Counted from the first letter of the stretch, positions 1 through 10,132 are shown. The stretch: 64,000 bases of DNA from Microbacterium keratanolyticum (GCF_016907255.1 NZ_JAFBBQ010000001.1:2480001-2544000), one strand, 5' to 3'. Notes: generated by a model not told the origin, from the sequence alone. Program-made: numbers and translations.

Positions 1-1257
1 CTTCCCGCCGACAAGGCGCGGCGAGAGCGCGTGCTGGCGATCATCCGCGAGCGCTATCGTGCGCACGGATTCGACGAGATCGAGACCCCGGCCCTGGAGG
101 AGTACTCCCGGCTGCACGCGGGCATCGGCGGCGACAACGAGAAGCTCGCCTTCAACGTCCTGCGCCGCGGCCTGGAAGCGGAGGCGATCCGTGCGGGTGC
201 CGACGACCCGGCGGCTCTGGCCGATCTGGGTCTGCGCTACGACCTGACGGTGCCCCTCGCGCGCTACTACGCGAGCAACCGCGGGCAACTCCCCGGTGTC
301 TTCCGAGCTATTCAGATCGGCCCGGTGTGGCGCGCTGAGCGTCCGCAGAAGGGGCGTTACCGCCAGTTCATGCAGTGCGACATCGACATCATGGGCGATG
401 ACTCCGCACGCGCCGAGGCGGAGCTCATCGCGGCGTCCCTGGATGCGATCGACGCACTCGGACTCGAAGGCGCGACCGTCCGGATCAACGACCGGCGCGC
501 CCTGGACTGGATGCTCGACACCTTCGGGTTCGCTCCGGACGAGCGCGCAGGAGTCCTCATCACGATCGACAAGCTCGACAAGATCGGTCCGGACGGCGTC
601 GCGGCGGAGCTGCGTGAACGCGGTGCTGCCGCATCCGCCGTCGATGCCTTCGAAGCGTTCCTGCGACGTCCGCAGACGCTCGAGTACAACCCGTTCGGCG
701 AGCGTCAGATTCGCAAGGGACTGCCCGAGAACGCGCCGGATGAGATCGTCGCGCACCTCGTCGGGATCGGCGAGGCTGTGGCCGCCTCTCGCGAGCCCGC
801 GCCGGGAATCGACCCTGTCCCGCTCGTCTTCGATCCGTTCCTCGTGCGCGGCATGGGCTACTACACAGGCACGATCTTCGAGCTCGCGCACCCGTCGGTC
901 GACTACTCGCTCGGCGGCGGCGGGCGCTACGACGGCATGATCGGTCGTTTCCTCGGCCAGCAGGTGCCGGCGGTCGGCTTCTCGATCGGATTCGAGCGCA
1001 TCGTCGATCTGGTGGCAGAGCAGCAGGACGCCACGGCCAACGCTGTCGTGCTCGTGCACGACGCGGATGTTCCGGTGGTCGAGCTGCTCGCGCACAAGAA
1101 GGCTCTGATCGATGCGGGCGCGCGGGTGCGTCTGGAGCGTCGCACGAAGAATTTCAAGGCTCTTCTTGAGCGTGCGCAGGGCGACGGCTACACGGCTTTC
1201 GCCGCGGTGCGTGCCGGCGATGCCCCGGGAGCGCTCGAGGTTAAGCCGCTGGGCTGA
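1..1257 (+). CDS. hisS: Histidyl-tRNA synthetase, 5' end outside the window
   Basis: Class II aminoacyl-tRNA synthetase that charges tRNA-His with histidine in the cytoplasm. The reading frame is open from the first base (visible residues begin LPADKARRERV), so the start lies upstream; family members usually have about 15-20 further N-terminal residues. Visible landmarks are the motif-2 stretch WRAERPQKGRYRQF near residue 115, the histidine-binding segment VRGMGYYTGTIFE near residue 290, and motif 3 GFSIGFERI near residue 330. GMGYYTG replaces the commoner GLDYYTG, a variant I recall from related actinobacteria. A short anticodon-binding domain ends the protein. The next gene is convergent. 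Confidence 0.95.
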   Translation, partial: LPADKARRERVLAIIRERYRAHGFDEIETPALEEYSRLHAGIGGDNEKLAFNVLRRGLEAEAIRAGADDPAALADLGLRYDLTVPLARYYASNRGQLPGVFRAIQIGPVWRAERPQKGRYRQFMQCDIDIMGDDSARAEAELIAASLDAIDALGLEGATVRINDRRALDWMLDTFGFAPDERAGVLITIDKLDKIGPDGVAAELRERGAAASAVDAFEAFLRRPQTLEYNPFGERQIRKGLPENAPDEIVAHLVGIGEAVAASREPAPGIDPVPLVFDPFLVRGMGYYTGTIFELAHPSVDYSLGGGGRYDGMIGRFLGQQVPAVGFSIGFERIVDLVAEQQDATANAVVLVHDADVPVVELLAHKKALIDAGARVRLERRTKNFKALLERAQGDGYTAFAAVRAGDAPGALEVKPLG

Positions 1258-1275
1258 CCCCGAGCGCCACGGCGA

Positions 1276-1755
1276 TCACGTGAAGGATGCCGCCCATTCC
1301 TCGACGCGGCGGGCGCTCTCTTCATCGGAGATGTCTTCGATGCGGGTCATGATCGACCACCGCACACCGAACGGGTCGCGAACACTCGCGAAACGGTCGC
1401 CCGAGACGAATGTCGACGGCGCTTCGCGTACCTGCGCACCTGCGGCGACCGCTGCCTCGAACACCCCGTCGACGTCGGGAACGTAGATCCCGATCGAGTA
1501 GCAGTCGTCCTCGCCGGTGGGCGGGGCGACGAGGTGGTACTCGGGGTTGGGTTCGCCGATCTGCATCCCTCCGAACGGGAACACCACATCGGCGTGCACG
1601 ATCATGCCGCCCATCTCGGTCACGCCCTGCACGCTCGCACCGAAGACGTCGCGGTAGAACTCCAGCGCACCGCGCGCGTCGGGGATCGCGAGGAAGGGGG
1701 TGAGGGTGCTGGATCGCAGCGGACGGCCATTGTCTGTGTAGATTCCTGTGGTCAT
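1276..1755 (-). CDS. VOC-family (glyoxalase/bleomycin-resistance fold) protein
   Basis: 159-residue protein with one vicinal-oxygen-chelate module pair. The segments LTPFLAIPDARGALEFYRDV and ASVRDPFGVRWSIMTRIEDI are typical of PhnB/YdeM-like VOC proteins, whose substrates are usually unknown. A -10 hexamer TAGCGT (complement of 1762-1767) lies 6 bases before the ATG, so the mRNA is probably leaderless. It is divergent from the AraC regulator at 1835 across 79 bases that hold both -10 boxes, so the two genes may be co-regulated. The biochemical role cannot be read from the sequence. Confidence 0.85.
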   Translation of the reverse strand: MTTGIYTDNGRPLRSSTLTPFLAIPDARGALEFYRDVFGASVQGVTEMGGMIVHADVVFPFGGMQIGEPNPEYHLVAPPTGEDDCYSIGIYVPDVDGVFEAAVAAGAQVREAPSTFVSGDRFASVRDPFGVRWSIMTRIEDISDEESARRVEEWAASFT

Positions 1756-1834
1756 GGGTCCACGCTAGAAAGGCCCCGCGGCGTCTGCTTGGAAATCTGC
1801 GACATCCTCGGCGCCCACTCTCTACCCTGGGGGA

Positions 1835-2617
1835 ATGATCGATCAGGAACGCGGAGTGCTCTACCCCGCGCAGATGCCGCAGCTTCACCGAATCCCTGCG
1901 CCGGAGGCGGCGTCGGAGCTCATCTCCTGGCTGTGGATCCCGGAGTGGGATCTTCCTGAGGGCGTCACCTCGCGGCAGGAGGTCGTCGCCTTTCCTGCGT
2001 TGAACCTCGTCGTGATGGCAGAGGGGATCGTGCTCGCCGGCGCGACGACCAGGAGGAGTCATCGCGATCTGCACGGGTCCGGATGGGCGGTGGGTGCGCT
2101 GCTCACCCCGGCGGCTGCCGCGGCGCTGAGCGATGCGCCGGCGGAGCTGGTCGATCGGGAGGTCGCGGTGGATGCGGAAGGGCTGCGGGCTGAGGTGGCG
2201 GCGGCGATGTCCGTCGGCGGTGCCGAAGGGCGAACGCGTGCGGCGCAGGAGGTGTCGGCCTGGCTCGTCTCGCGCGTCGGGGAGGTGAGCGAAGCCGCGC
2301 GTCAGGCGAATCGCATGGCGGCGCTGCTGATGACGGATGCCACGGTGCGGCGCGCAGATGACGCCGCGGCCCGCCTCGCGGTGTCGCTGCGCACGCTGCA
2401 GCGCATGGCGCACCGGTACGTCGGCGTTCCTCCTCTTGCGATGATCCGGCGCCGCCGACTGCAGGAGGCGGCGCAGCGGCTGCGTGATGACCCCGGGGCC
2501 GATCTGGCTGGTCTTGCGGCCGAGCTCGGCTATGCAGATCACGCCCACCTGAGTCACGATTTCCGGGCGGTCCTCGGGCTGACGCCGAGCGACTACCGAG
2601 GCCGGGTCTCGGACTGA
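1835..2617 (+). CDS. AraC-family transcriptional regulator
   Basis: 260-residue DNA-binding regulator. The C-terminal third carries the double helix-turn-helix: first helix pair near VSLRTLQRMAHRYVG (about residue 190) and the second near AAELGYADHAHLSHDF (about residue 230), ending in LTPSDYR as is usual for AraC/XylS proteins. The N-terminal region resembles the DUF6597-type sensor found in such regulators. A -10 box TACCCT at 1823-1828 lies 6 bases before the ATG, indicating a leaderless transcript. The divergent VOC gene is the obvious candidate target. The last 25 bases overlap the end of the convergent permease gene. Confidence 0.85.
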   Translation: MIDQERGVLYPAQMPQLHRIPAPEAASELISWLWIPEWDLPEGVTSRQEVVAFPALNLVVMAEGIVLAGATTRRSHRDLHGSGWAVGALLTPAAAAALSDAPAELVDREVAVDAEGLRAEVAAAMSVGGAEGRTRAAQEVSAWLVSRVGEVSEAARQANRMAALLMTDATVRRADDAAARLAVSLRTLQRMAHRYVGVPPLAMIRRRRLQEAAQRLRDDPGADLAGLAAELGYADHAHLSHDFRAVLGLTPSDYRGRVSD

Positions 2618-3846
2618 GCCCTGCGGATGCGCAGCCGCAGCATTCGGTACACGACACCGGCGAGCACCACGCCTGTTCCGACCAGCGAGGCCTCGGTGGG
2701 CAGCGTGCTGACGAGGAGGATGCAGGCCAAAGCGCCGGCGATCTGCAGCGCGCGCGGGTACCTGCGCGCTTCCGGGCGCTGGCGGAAGGCAGCGACATTG
2801 GCGATGAGGTAGTAGAGCAGCACTCCGAAGGAGGAGAAGCCGATCGCCCCGCGCAGGTCGGCGAGCAGGACGATGCCGATCACGAGCACGCCGATCGCGA
2901 TCTCCGCACGCCGTGGCACCTGCCAGCGTTCGTCGATGCGCGCGAAGAAGCGGGGGATGTCGTTCTCGCGCGCCATGGCGAGACTTGTGCGACCGATGCC
3001 GGTGAGCAGCGCCAGAAGGGCCCCGAGCGCGGCGGCCGCGGCGGCCACACGGACGACGGGCGTGGCAGCGGACCAGCCGGCCGCCGCGAGAACGTCGACG
3101 AGTGGTGCCGCGGATATCAACACCGATGCGCCGAGGGTGAGCACGACGGTCGCACCGACGAGGACGTAGACGGTGACGGCACCTGCGAGCGCGAGGATGA
3201 TCGCCCGCGGGATCGTGCGCGCCGGATCGGTGACCTCTTCTCCCATCGTCGCGATGCGCGCATAGCCGGCGAAGGCGAAGAACAGCAGACCCGCTCCCTG
3301 CAGGATGCCGTAGGCGGTCGCGGCAGGAAGTGGCTGGGGGGAGGCTCCTGTCGCGACAGCGGTTCCGCCGGCCGCGACGACGACCGCGAGACCAAGCAGC
3401 GAGACGAGGACCAGGATCCGCGTGAGGAGGGCTGTACGCGTGACGCCGAAGCAGTTCACGGCTGTGAGCATGGCCACCGCGATGACGGCGACGGGAAGCT
3501 GCCACCCTTCCGGAGCGGCATAGGCGGCGAAGGTCATCGCCATCGCGGCGCAGCTGGCGACCTTGCCGACCACGAAACACCAGCCCGCGATGAAGCCCGA
3601 CCAGGGGCCGATCTCGGCCCGTGCGTAGGCGTAGGTGCCGCCGGCCACCGGGTGCACGGCGGCGAGCTGCGCCGATGAGGTCGCGTTCGCGAACGCGACG
3701 AAGGCCGCGACAGCGAGGGCGATGAGGATGCCGGAGCCCGCGGCGCCGAGAGCAGGCGCCCAGACGGCGAAGACTCCGGCCCCGATCATGGAGCCGAGCC
3801 CGATGACTGTGGCGTCGCGCAGGCGGAGAACACGAGCAAGGGGCAT
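2593..3846 (-). CDS. APC-superfamily amino-acid permease
   Basis: 417-residue integral membrane transporter with about 12 hydrophobic segments. The first contains GLGSMIGAGVF (residues 16-26), the unwound-helix substrate site motif of the amino acid/polyamine/organocation family. SSAQLAAVHPVAGGTYAYA near residue 56 fits TM2 of the same family. It presumably imports an amino acid or polyamine with protons; the substrate cannot be called. A GATCCT hexamer sits 6 bases upstream of the ATG. The 3' end overlaps the convergent araC-type gene by 25 bases, leaving no room for a terminator between them. Confidence 0.88.
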   Translation of the reverse strand: MPLARVLRLRDATVIGLGSMIGAGVFAVWAPALGAAGSGILIALAVAAFVAFANATSSAQLAAVHPVAGGTYAYARAEIGPWSGFIAGWCFVVGKVASCAAMAMTFAAYAAPEGWQLPVAVIAVAMLTAVNCFGVTRTALLTRILVLVSLLGLAVVVAAGGTAVATGASPQPLPAATAYGILQGAGLLFFAFAGYARIATMGEEVTDPARTIPRAIILALAGAVTVYVLVGATVVLTLGASVLISAAPLVDVLAAAGWSAATPVVRVAAAAAALGALLALLTGIGRTSLAMARENDIPRFFARIDERWQVPRRAEIAIGVLVIGIVLLADLRGAIGFSSFGVLLYYLIANVAAFRQRPEARRYPRALQIAGALACILLVSTLPTEASLVGTGVVLAGVVYRMLRLRIRRAQSETRPR

Positions 3847-3888
3847 TCGATCAGGATCCCACTTGCGGGTGAACGGCGGGTGACGTGC

Positions 3889-4359
3889 TCAGCGTCGCGC
3901 GTCGGTGACCCGCTTCTTCTCGCGGATGTAGACCTCGCGACGCACCTTCGCGACGACATCGCCATCGCGGTCGGTGATGACCGTCTCGAACCACTCGCGC
4001 ACCGGTGCGCCGGCGTGCGCGCGGTCACGGATCTCCTGCGCCTTCGCCGCCGACACCTCGAACTCAGCGGTCAGCACGCCGCGGCCCGGCTTCAGGAACT
4101 CGATCTCGCCCTTCGTGTCCCAGACGACGTAGTCGCGCCCGAGCTGGTGCATCACGAGCATGAAGAAGTAGGGATCTGTCATCGCCGACATCGAGCCGCC
4201 GAACGCCGTCTTGACGTAGTTGCGCGTGAAGACGTTGACGTGCAACTCCACCGTCGCGTGCGTCCAGTCGTCGCTGAAGCGGCGCACGCGGATGCCGCTG
4301 AAGAGGTTGGGAATCCACAGGCTCATGCCGATCGCGAGGCGGCGGGGTGTGATGCGCAT
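3889..4359 (-). CDS. DUF4442 hot-dog-fold (thioesterase-like) protein
   Basis: 156-residue protein resembling the DUF4442 branch of the hot-dog fold, which is related to acyl-CoA thioesterases such as PaaI. Typical stretches are VNVFTRNYVKTAFGGSMSAM near residue 42 and VVWDTKGEIEFLKPGRG near residue 80. A catalytic role on an acyl thioester is plausible but not shown by the sequence. It stands alone, 42 bases downstream of the permease start on the same strand, and is divergent from the GntR operon at 4457. Confidence 0.75.
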   Translation of the reverse strand: MRITPRRLAIGMSLWIPNLFSGIRVRRFSDDWTHATVELHVNVFTRNYVKTAFGGSMSAMTDPYFFMLVMHQLGRDYVVWDTKGEIEFLKPGRGVLTAEFEVSAAKAQEIRDRAHAGAPVREWFETVITDRDGDVVAKVRREVYIREKKRVTDARR

Positions 4360-4412
4360 GACAGCATCTTCCGCTGACGGAATCGGCTCTTCCGCATCGT
4401 TGGTAGGACTGC

Positions 4413-4437
4413 TATAAATGTTCTAGTTGAACTAGAA
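4413..4437 (+). promoter_or_regulatory. Promoter with perfect palindromic operator of the GntR operon
   Basis: A -10-like TATAAA at 4413-4418 is followed directly by the perfect inverted repeat TTCTAGTT-g-AACTAGAA (4421-4437). The palindrome would cover the transcription start, the usual place for repression. It ends 19 bases before the start of a small GntR-type gene. YtrA-type GntR proteins commonly bind such palindromes and repress their own operon, so autoregulation is the natural reading, though that is inference. The A/T-rich core stands out in this GC-rich sequence. Confidence 0.7.
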
Positions 4438-4456
4438 CTAGCCACGGTGAGGCCGC

Positions 4457-4807
4457 ATGCTACTGACGATGGGTGCTCAGAGCGATCGACCGCTCTTCGA
4501 GCAGGTCGCCGCCTCCGTGCGTGCCGCGATCGCCGCAGGGCGCGTACGGCCCGGCGACAGGCTGCCACCGGCCCGCGAGATCGCCGCTGGCCTGGGCGTC
4601 AACCTGCATACGGTGCTGCACGCCTTTCAAGAACTGCGAGACGAAGGACTGATCGAGGTCCGTCGCGGGAGAGGGGCGATCGTGACGGCTGCGGCCGCCT
4701 CACTCGCCGACCTGCATGCCGACGTTGAGGCCCTCGTCGCACGCGCCCGACGCCTCGGAATCACGCCCGACACCCTGGCCGCATTGATCAAGGAGACATC
4801 CGCATGA
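4457..4807 (+). CDS. GntR-family regulator, YtrA type
   Basis: 116-residue repressor-like protein consisting of an N-terminal winged helix (LFEQVAASVRAAIAAGRVRPGD, then LPPAREIAAGLGVNLHTVLH, residues 14-58) and a short C-terminal dimerisation helix, the architecture of the YtrA subfamily. It opens a three-gene operon: its stop overlaps the next start by four bases (ATGA). The partner genes encode membrane proteins, as is common for YtrA regulators of envelope-stress operons. The start was taken at the ATG with GTGAGG 5 bases upstream; an ATG 12 bases later is possible. The palindrome at 4421-4437 is its likely operator. Confidence 0.88.
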   Translation: MLLTMGAQSDRPLFEQVAASVRAAIAAGRVRPGDRLPPAREIAAGLGVNLHTVLHAFQELRDEGLIEVRRGRGAIVTAAAASLADLHADVEALVARARRLGITPDTLAALIKETSA

Positions 4808-5844
4808 CACACGACCAGCGCCGCGCCCGCACCGCAGCCCTCTGGGTGGGGGTGATCGTGCCGTTGGCGATCCTTGCGCTCGCCGCCGTCGTGGTTCTCG
4901 TGTGGCTCCCGGAGGTGCCCAACCCTTCGGCGATCCACTGGGGCACCGACGGCGCGGACGGCTTCGGTCCACCCTGGATGAACCTCGGACCCCTGCTCAT
5001 CGGCGCCGCACTCGTCATCAGCTTCGCGGTCATGGGTCGTTTCGCCGGGCGGCTTCCGCAGCATCAGGAAGGACCGGCGACGCTGTTGCCCCGTTCCCAG
5101 GACCCGTCGTTCACGGCGCGATTCCTCGCCGCGACGAGCTTGGGCCTTGCCAGCATGATGGGCCTGCTGACCCTCGTGATCGTCGGTTCCCAGCGCGGGC
5201 TCGAGGACGCGCAGGACGCGCCGGACATCGGCGTGGCGGTTCTGATCGCCTTCGCGGTGCTGGTGGGCGTCACCGCCCTCGGCTGGTTCCTGCAGCCCGC
5301 AAGTCCGAAGCCGCAACTGCGCAGCGGTCCCAGTGCGGCGCCGCTTCCCCTGGCGGACGGCGCCAGCGCCGCCTGGTTCGGATCCGCCACGCTGTCGCGA
5401 AGCGGAATCATCACCCTCGGCGTACTCCTTTTCATCACTCTCGCCCTCGGCGTCGGCCTCGTCGCCGTCGATGCCGTGGCGGGGTGGATCCTGGTCGCCA
5501 CGGCAGTCGTGCTGATCCTCCTGATGCTCGCGACCTCCGTCTTCCACGTCCGCGCCGACAGTGCGGGGCTTCACGTTCGCGGTGCCCTCGGCTGGCCTCG
5601 CTACGAGATCCCCGCCGCTGAGATCGCCTCGGTGCGAGCGGTCGCCGTGAACCCATTCGGCGAATTCGGCGGATGGGGAATCCGCTGGGGCGTTGACGGA
5701 CGCTTCGGCGTCGTCCTGCGCACCGGCGAAGGAATCGAAGTGACCTGCAAGAACGGAAAGATCATGGTCGTCACGGTCGATGACGCCACCACCTGCGCGG
5801 CCGTGCTCAGCACCGCCGCATCCGCTCGAAAGGACGACGCATGA
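4804..5844 (+). CDS. DUF1648-domain membrane protein
   Basis: 346-residue membrane protein. The N-terminal transmembrane segment is followed by WGTDGADGFGPPW (about residues 41-53), the mark of the DUF1648 domain also seen in SdpI-like proteins. Five or more further hydrophobic segments follow (around residues 60-80, 105-130, 138-160, 200-220 and 228-245), then a soluble C-terminal domain of about 100 residues with a PH-like pattern. It is translationally coupled on both sides by ATGA overlaps (4804 and 5841). The function is unknown; the pairing with a GntR regulator and a CPBP protease recalls immunity or envelope-stress modules. Confidence 0.8.
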   Translation: MTHDQRRARTAALWVGVIVPLAILALAAVVVLVWLPEVPNPSAIHWGTDGADGFGPPWMNLGPLLIGAALVISFAVMGRFAGRLPQHQEGPATLLPRSQDPSFTARFLAATSLGLASMMGLLTLVIVGSQRGLEDAQDAPDIGVAVLIAFAVLVGVTALGWFLQPASPKPQLRSGPSAAPLPLADGASAAWFGSATLSRSGIITLGVLLFITLALGVGLVAVDAVAGWILVATAVVLILLMLATSVFHVRADSAGLHVRGALGWPRYEIPAAEIASVRAVAVNPFGEFGGWGIRWGVDGRFGVVLRTGEGIEVTCKNGKIMVVTVDDATTCAAVLSTAASARKDDA

Positions 5845-6815
5845 CCGATTCCCCCGCTCACTCTCTTCGGACGGTCCCGTGGGGTGCGGTCGCGCTCTTC
5901 GTCGTGACCGCCTGCGCGCTCGCCTGGCTCGTCGCACTGCCCCTCTGGCTGGGCGAGGGCCTGGCGGCACCCATCGCACCGCTGCTGCTGCCTCTCATGA
6001 TGTGGACCCCTGCGGTCGCGACTCTGATCGTGATGCTCGCGCTCCGCGTTCCCGCGAAGGGGGAGCGGGTGCGGTTCCTGGGGCTGTGGCCCCTGCGCCC
6101 CGCCAAGCGCGTGGTCTGGCTCATCGTCGTCGGATGGCTTGCACCTGTCGTGCTGATCGTGCTCATCGTGGCGGTGTCCGCACTGTTCGGGCTGGCGCAG
6201 CCGGACTTCACCTTCTCGGCGTACGCTGCGCTCCTCGAATCTGCGACACCGGCGCGCACCCCACTCCCGCCCGTTGAAGCGCTGGTCGTCGCACAGCTGG
6301 CCATGGTTCCCCTCGGCGCCCTCATCAACAGCGTTGCCGCCTTCGGAGAGGAGATCGGGTGGCGCGGCTGGCTGCTGCCTGCGCTCCGTCCCCTCGGCAC
6401 CTGGCCGGCGCTCGTTCTGAGCGGCGCGATCTGGGGGCTGTGGCATGCGCCGATCATCCTGCTCGGCTACAACTTCGGCCGTACCGACATCACGGGAGTG
6501 CTGTTCATGATGGGCGGCTGTGTCGCCTGGGGCGTCTTCTTCGGATGGCTGCGCCTGCGTTCGGGATCGGTCTGGCCCGCGGTCGTCGGGCACGGTGCGC
6601 TCAACGCCGCGGCCGGACTCATCCTGCTGCTGCAGCCCATCGGAACCCCGTTCGATCTGGCGATCGTCGGGCCGCTGGGCGTTGTCAGCTGGGGCGTCCT
6701 CGCCGTCGTCGCGCTCGTCCTCGCACTCACCGGTCAGTTCCGCACGCAGCCCGAGCTCGCTCTGTGTCGCGAGCGCGTGGTGGCGCCGCCTGCCGTGGAG
6801 ACACCGGCGCCGTGA
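5841..6815 (+). CDS. CPBP-family intramembrane metalloprotease (Abi/CAAX-protease-like)
   Basis: 324-residue polytopic membrane protein. The three CPBP motifs are present: EEIGWRG near residue 172 (EExxxR), WGLWHAP near residue 200 (FxxxH-like) and the final GHGALNAAAG near residue 250 (HxxxN). These residues bind zinc in Rce1-type prenyl-protein proteases; bacterial members are often immunity or envelope proteins. It is the last gene of the GntR operon, overlapping the DUF1648 gene by four bases. The substrate is unknown. Confidence 0.88.
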   Translation: MTDSPAHSLRTVPWGAVALFVVTACALAWLVALPLWLGEGLAAPIAPLLLPLMMWTPAVATLIVMLALRVPAKGERVRFLGLWPLRPAKRVVWLIVVGWLAPVVLIVLIVAVSALFGLAQPDFTFSAYAALLESATPARTPLPPVEALVVAQLAMVPLGALINSVAAFGEEIGWRGWLLPALRPLGTWPALVLSGAIWGLWHAPIILLGYNFGRTDITGVLFMMGGCVAWGVFFGWLRLRSGSVWPAVVGHGALNAAAGLILLLQPIGTPFDLAIVGPLGVVSWGVLAVVALVLALTGQFRTQPELALCRERVVAPPAVETPAP

Positions 6816-6866
6816 TGCGCCTTTGGCCCCTTGACGGCGATGCGCCCAGCGAGTTGGCTGAGGAGC

Positions 6867-7529
6867 ATGGCGCAACCGACACCGCAGAACTGGGCAGCGG
6901 CCGACGAACTGCTCGCTGACCTCCTCGTAGGGCACGACCCGGCGCTGGAGGCGACGCTCGCGGCGCAGCATGCCGCGGGGCTCCCGGCGATCGAGGTCGC
7001 TCCCGTCTCGGGCAAGCTCCTGAACCTGCTCGCGCGCCTCGGTGGCGCACGTCGAGTCCTGGAGATCGGAACCCTGGGTGGCTACTCCACGATCTGGCTC
7101 GCCCGCGCCGTCGGCGAGGCCGGACGTGTGGTCACGATCGAGGCGGAGGCGCAGAACGCCGCCGTGGCGCGCGCGAACATCGATGCCGCGGGGGTGGGAG
7201 AGCGGGTCGACATCCGCATCGGCCGCGGTGCCGAGGTCCTGCCGACCCTCGTGCCGGGCTTCGATCTGATCTTCATCGACGCCGACAAGGAGTCGAACAC
7301 GCTCTACCTCGACTGGGCCGCGAAACTCGGCCATCCGGGGGCGCTGATCGTCCTCGACAACATTGGTCGCGACGGCGAGATCCTCCACGCCGACAGCACG
7401 GACTCCAAAGTGCAGGGCACTCTCGCAGGCCTGCGGATGCTGGGGGAGGACCCGCGATTCGACGCCACAGCCCTGCAGACCGTCGGCCTGAAAGGCTGGG
7501 ACGGCGTCGCACTCGCCCTGCTCGCCTGA
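6867..7529 (+). CDS. Class I SAM-dependent O-methyltransferase
   Basis: 220-residue protein of the family-3 O-methyltransferase type (related to catechol/caffeoyl-CoA methyltransferases). The SAM-binding motif VLEIGTLGGYSTIWLARAV is near residue 60, the acidic ligand in TIEAE near residue 92, and the metal-binding DLIFIDADKESN near residue 135, followed by LIVLDNIGRDG. These imply a divalent-metal-dependent methyltransferase; the acceptor is unknown. In-frame starts exist upstream (6831, 6840), but the ATG at 6867 gives the family's usual N-terminus. Confidence 0.88.
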   Translation: MAQPTPQNWAAADELLADLLVGHDPALEATLAAQHAAGLPAIEVAPVSGKLLNLLARLGGARRVLEIGTLGGYSTIWLARAVGEAGRVVTIEAEAQNAAVARANIDAAGVGERVDIRIGRGAEVLPTLVPGFDLIFIDADKESNTLYLDWAAKLGHPGALIVLDNIGRDGEILHADSTDSKVQGTLAGLRMLGEDPRFDATALQTVGLKGWDGVALALLA

Positions 7530-7595
7530 GGGCGTCCGCGCACACGGCTAGACTGACCACGGATCGACGTCGCTCCACCACACCCTTCCCCCTGA

Positions 7596-8891
<1,296 letters not shown>

Positions 8892-8939
8892 GGCGAGAAG
8901 AACGCGCGAACGCACTGAGTACTGAACGGAGGGGGAGCC

Positions 8940-9470
8940 ATGTCACGACGACCGGCTCCCCCTTCGTCGTCTCCGCGTACGACGGGCCGCACAGCGGACA
9001 GGTCTCGTCCTGAGACCGGAACGATCGACGTCCGCGGCTGGGTCAGTGGCATCCGCCTGTCGACCTTCATGGTCATCATGCTCTCGCTGGTCGTCCTCGG
9101 CGCCTGGGTGCTGGTGCCCACCCTCGGCACGTACATCGAGCAGCGGCAGAAGATCGCCGCACTGGAGCAGGCCGTCCACGTCAGTGAAGAGCGCATCGCC
9201 GAGCTCAAGGCCGAACGCGATCGCTGGAACGACCCGGCGTACATCACGACGCAGGCGCGCGAGCGCCTCTACTACGTCAAGCCCGGCGAGATCGTCTACC
9301 TCGTCGACAACGACCTCGACCCCGATGCGCTGCCTCGAGAGCAGGAGCCGGTGAGCGGCGAACTGAAAGAGCGTGAGGCCGATTGGATGCCGCAGATCCT
9401 CCGCACGCTCGCCGCATCGGGCCTCGCGCAGACCGCTACCGGGCCCGAGACCGAGGCACCCGCTCCATGA
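8940..9470 (+). CDS. Septum formation initiator, FtsB/DivIC family
   Basis: 176-residue bitopic membrane protein of the cell-division apparatus. Residues 1-35 form a basic cytoplasmic tail, about 39-61 a single transmembrane segment (LSTFMVIMLSLVVLGAWVLV), about 62-95 a heptad-rich coiled coil (IEQRQKIAALEQAVHVSEER), followed by PAYITTQARERLYYVKPGE, the conserved DivIC tail motif. FtsB/DivIC proteins hold FtsL and FtsQ in the divisome that activates septal cell-wall synthesis. The ATG is preceded by a strong GGAGGGGG. It follows enolase, as usual in actinobacteria. Confidence 0.93.
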   Translation: MSRRPAPPSSSPRTTGRTADRSRPETGTIDVRGWVSGIRLSTFMVIMLSLVVLGAWVLVPTLGTYIEQRQKIAALEQAVHVSEERIAELKAERDRWNDPAYITTQARERLYYVKPGEIVYLVDNDLDPDALPREQEPVSGELKEREADWMPQILRTLAASGLAQTATGPETEAPAP

Positions 9471-9541
9471 TGGGCCGCACGGCGGACGCTTTCTGAGTCA
9501 TCTCTGAGAATCGTTCCGCGCCCCTCCCGTACCCTGGAGGG

Positions 9542-10087
9542 GTGACCACGCCTCCCTTCGCCCCGCCCACCGCCCAGGAGATCGCCGTCGTCTCGGCGCA
9601 GCTGGGACGAGAGGCCCGCGGCGTGGTGGGAATCGCCGCGCGCTGCGTCTGCGGCAACCCGACGGTCGTCGCGACGACGCCGCGGCTTCCGGACGGCACA
9701 CCGTTCCCCACCTTCTACTACCTGACCCACCCGGCCGCGACGGCCGCGATGTCGACGCTCGAGGCGACCCAGGTCATGCCTGAGCTCGCCGCGCTGCTGG
9801 AGGACGACGAAGAGATCGCCGCCGCCTACCGGCGTGCGCACGAGGCTTTCCTCGCCGATCGTGCGCCCTTCGGCGAGGTCCCCGAGATCGCCGGTGTCTC
9901 TTCCGGGGGCATGCCCACGCGGGTCAAGTGCCTGCATGCGCTCGCAGGCCACGCTCTCGCGGCAGGACCCGGTGTCAACCCCATCGGCGATGAGGCGCTG
10001 CGCCGCTCACGCTGGAGCCCCGAGCGCTGCGAATGCGTCACACCAGGCGCGGCCCTTGCGGGCGCAGAGACCACGACCACGGGCTGA
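9542..10087 (+). CDS. DUF501-domain protein
   Basis: 181-residue protein of unknown function that nearly always follows the DivIC-type gene in actinobacteria. Typical segments are LGREARGVVGIAARCVCGNP (residues 20-39), LPDGTPFPTFYYLTHPAA near residue 52 and GMPTRVKCLHALAGHALAAG near residue 121. Two cysteines in RCVCGNP, one in KCLH and one in ERCECV could bind metal or be redox active; this is inference. The GTG start lies 6 bases after a TACCCT -10 box (9530-9535), indicating a leaderless transcript, though GGAGGG also sits in that gap. Confidence 0.92.
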   Translation: MTTPPFAPPTAQEIAVVSAQLGREARGVVGIAARCVCGNPTVVATTPRLPDGTPFPTFYYLTHPAATAAMSTLEATQVMPELAALLEDDEEIAAAYRRAHEAFLADRAPFGEVPEIAGVSSGGMPTRVKCLHALAGHALAAGPGVNPIGDEALRRSRWSPERCECVTPGAALAGAETTTTG

Positions 10088-10132
10088 GCCGGCCGCACTG
10101 CCGCAGCGCGCATCGAAGAGCGAGGGGGAGGC

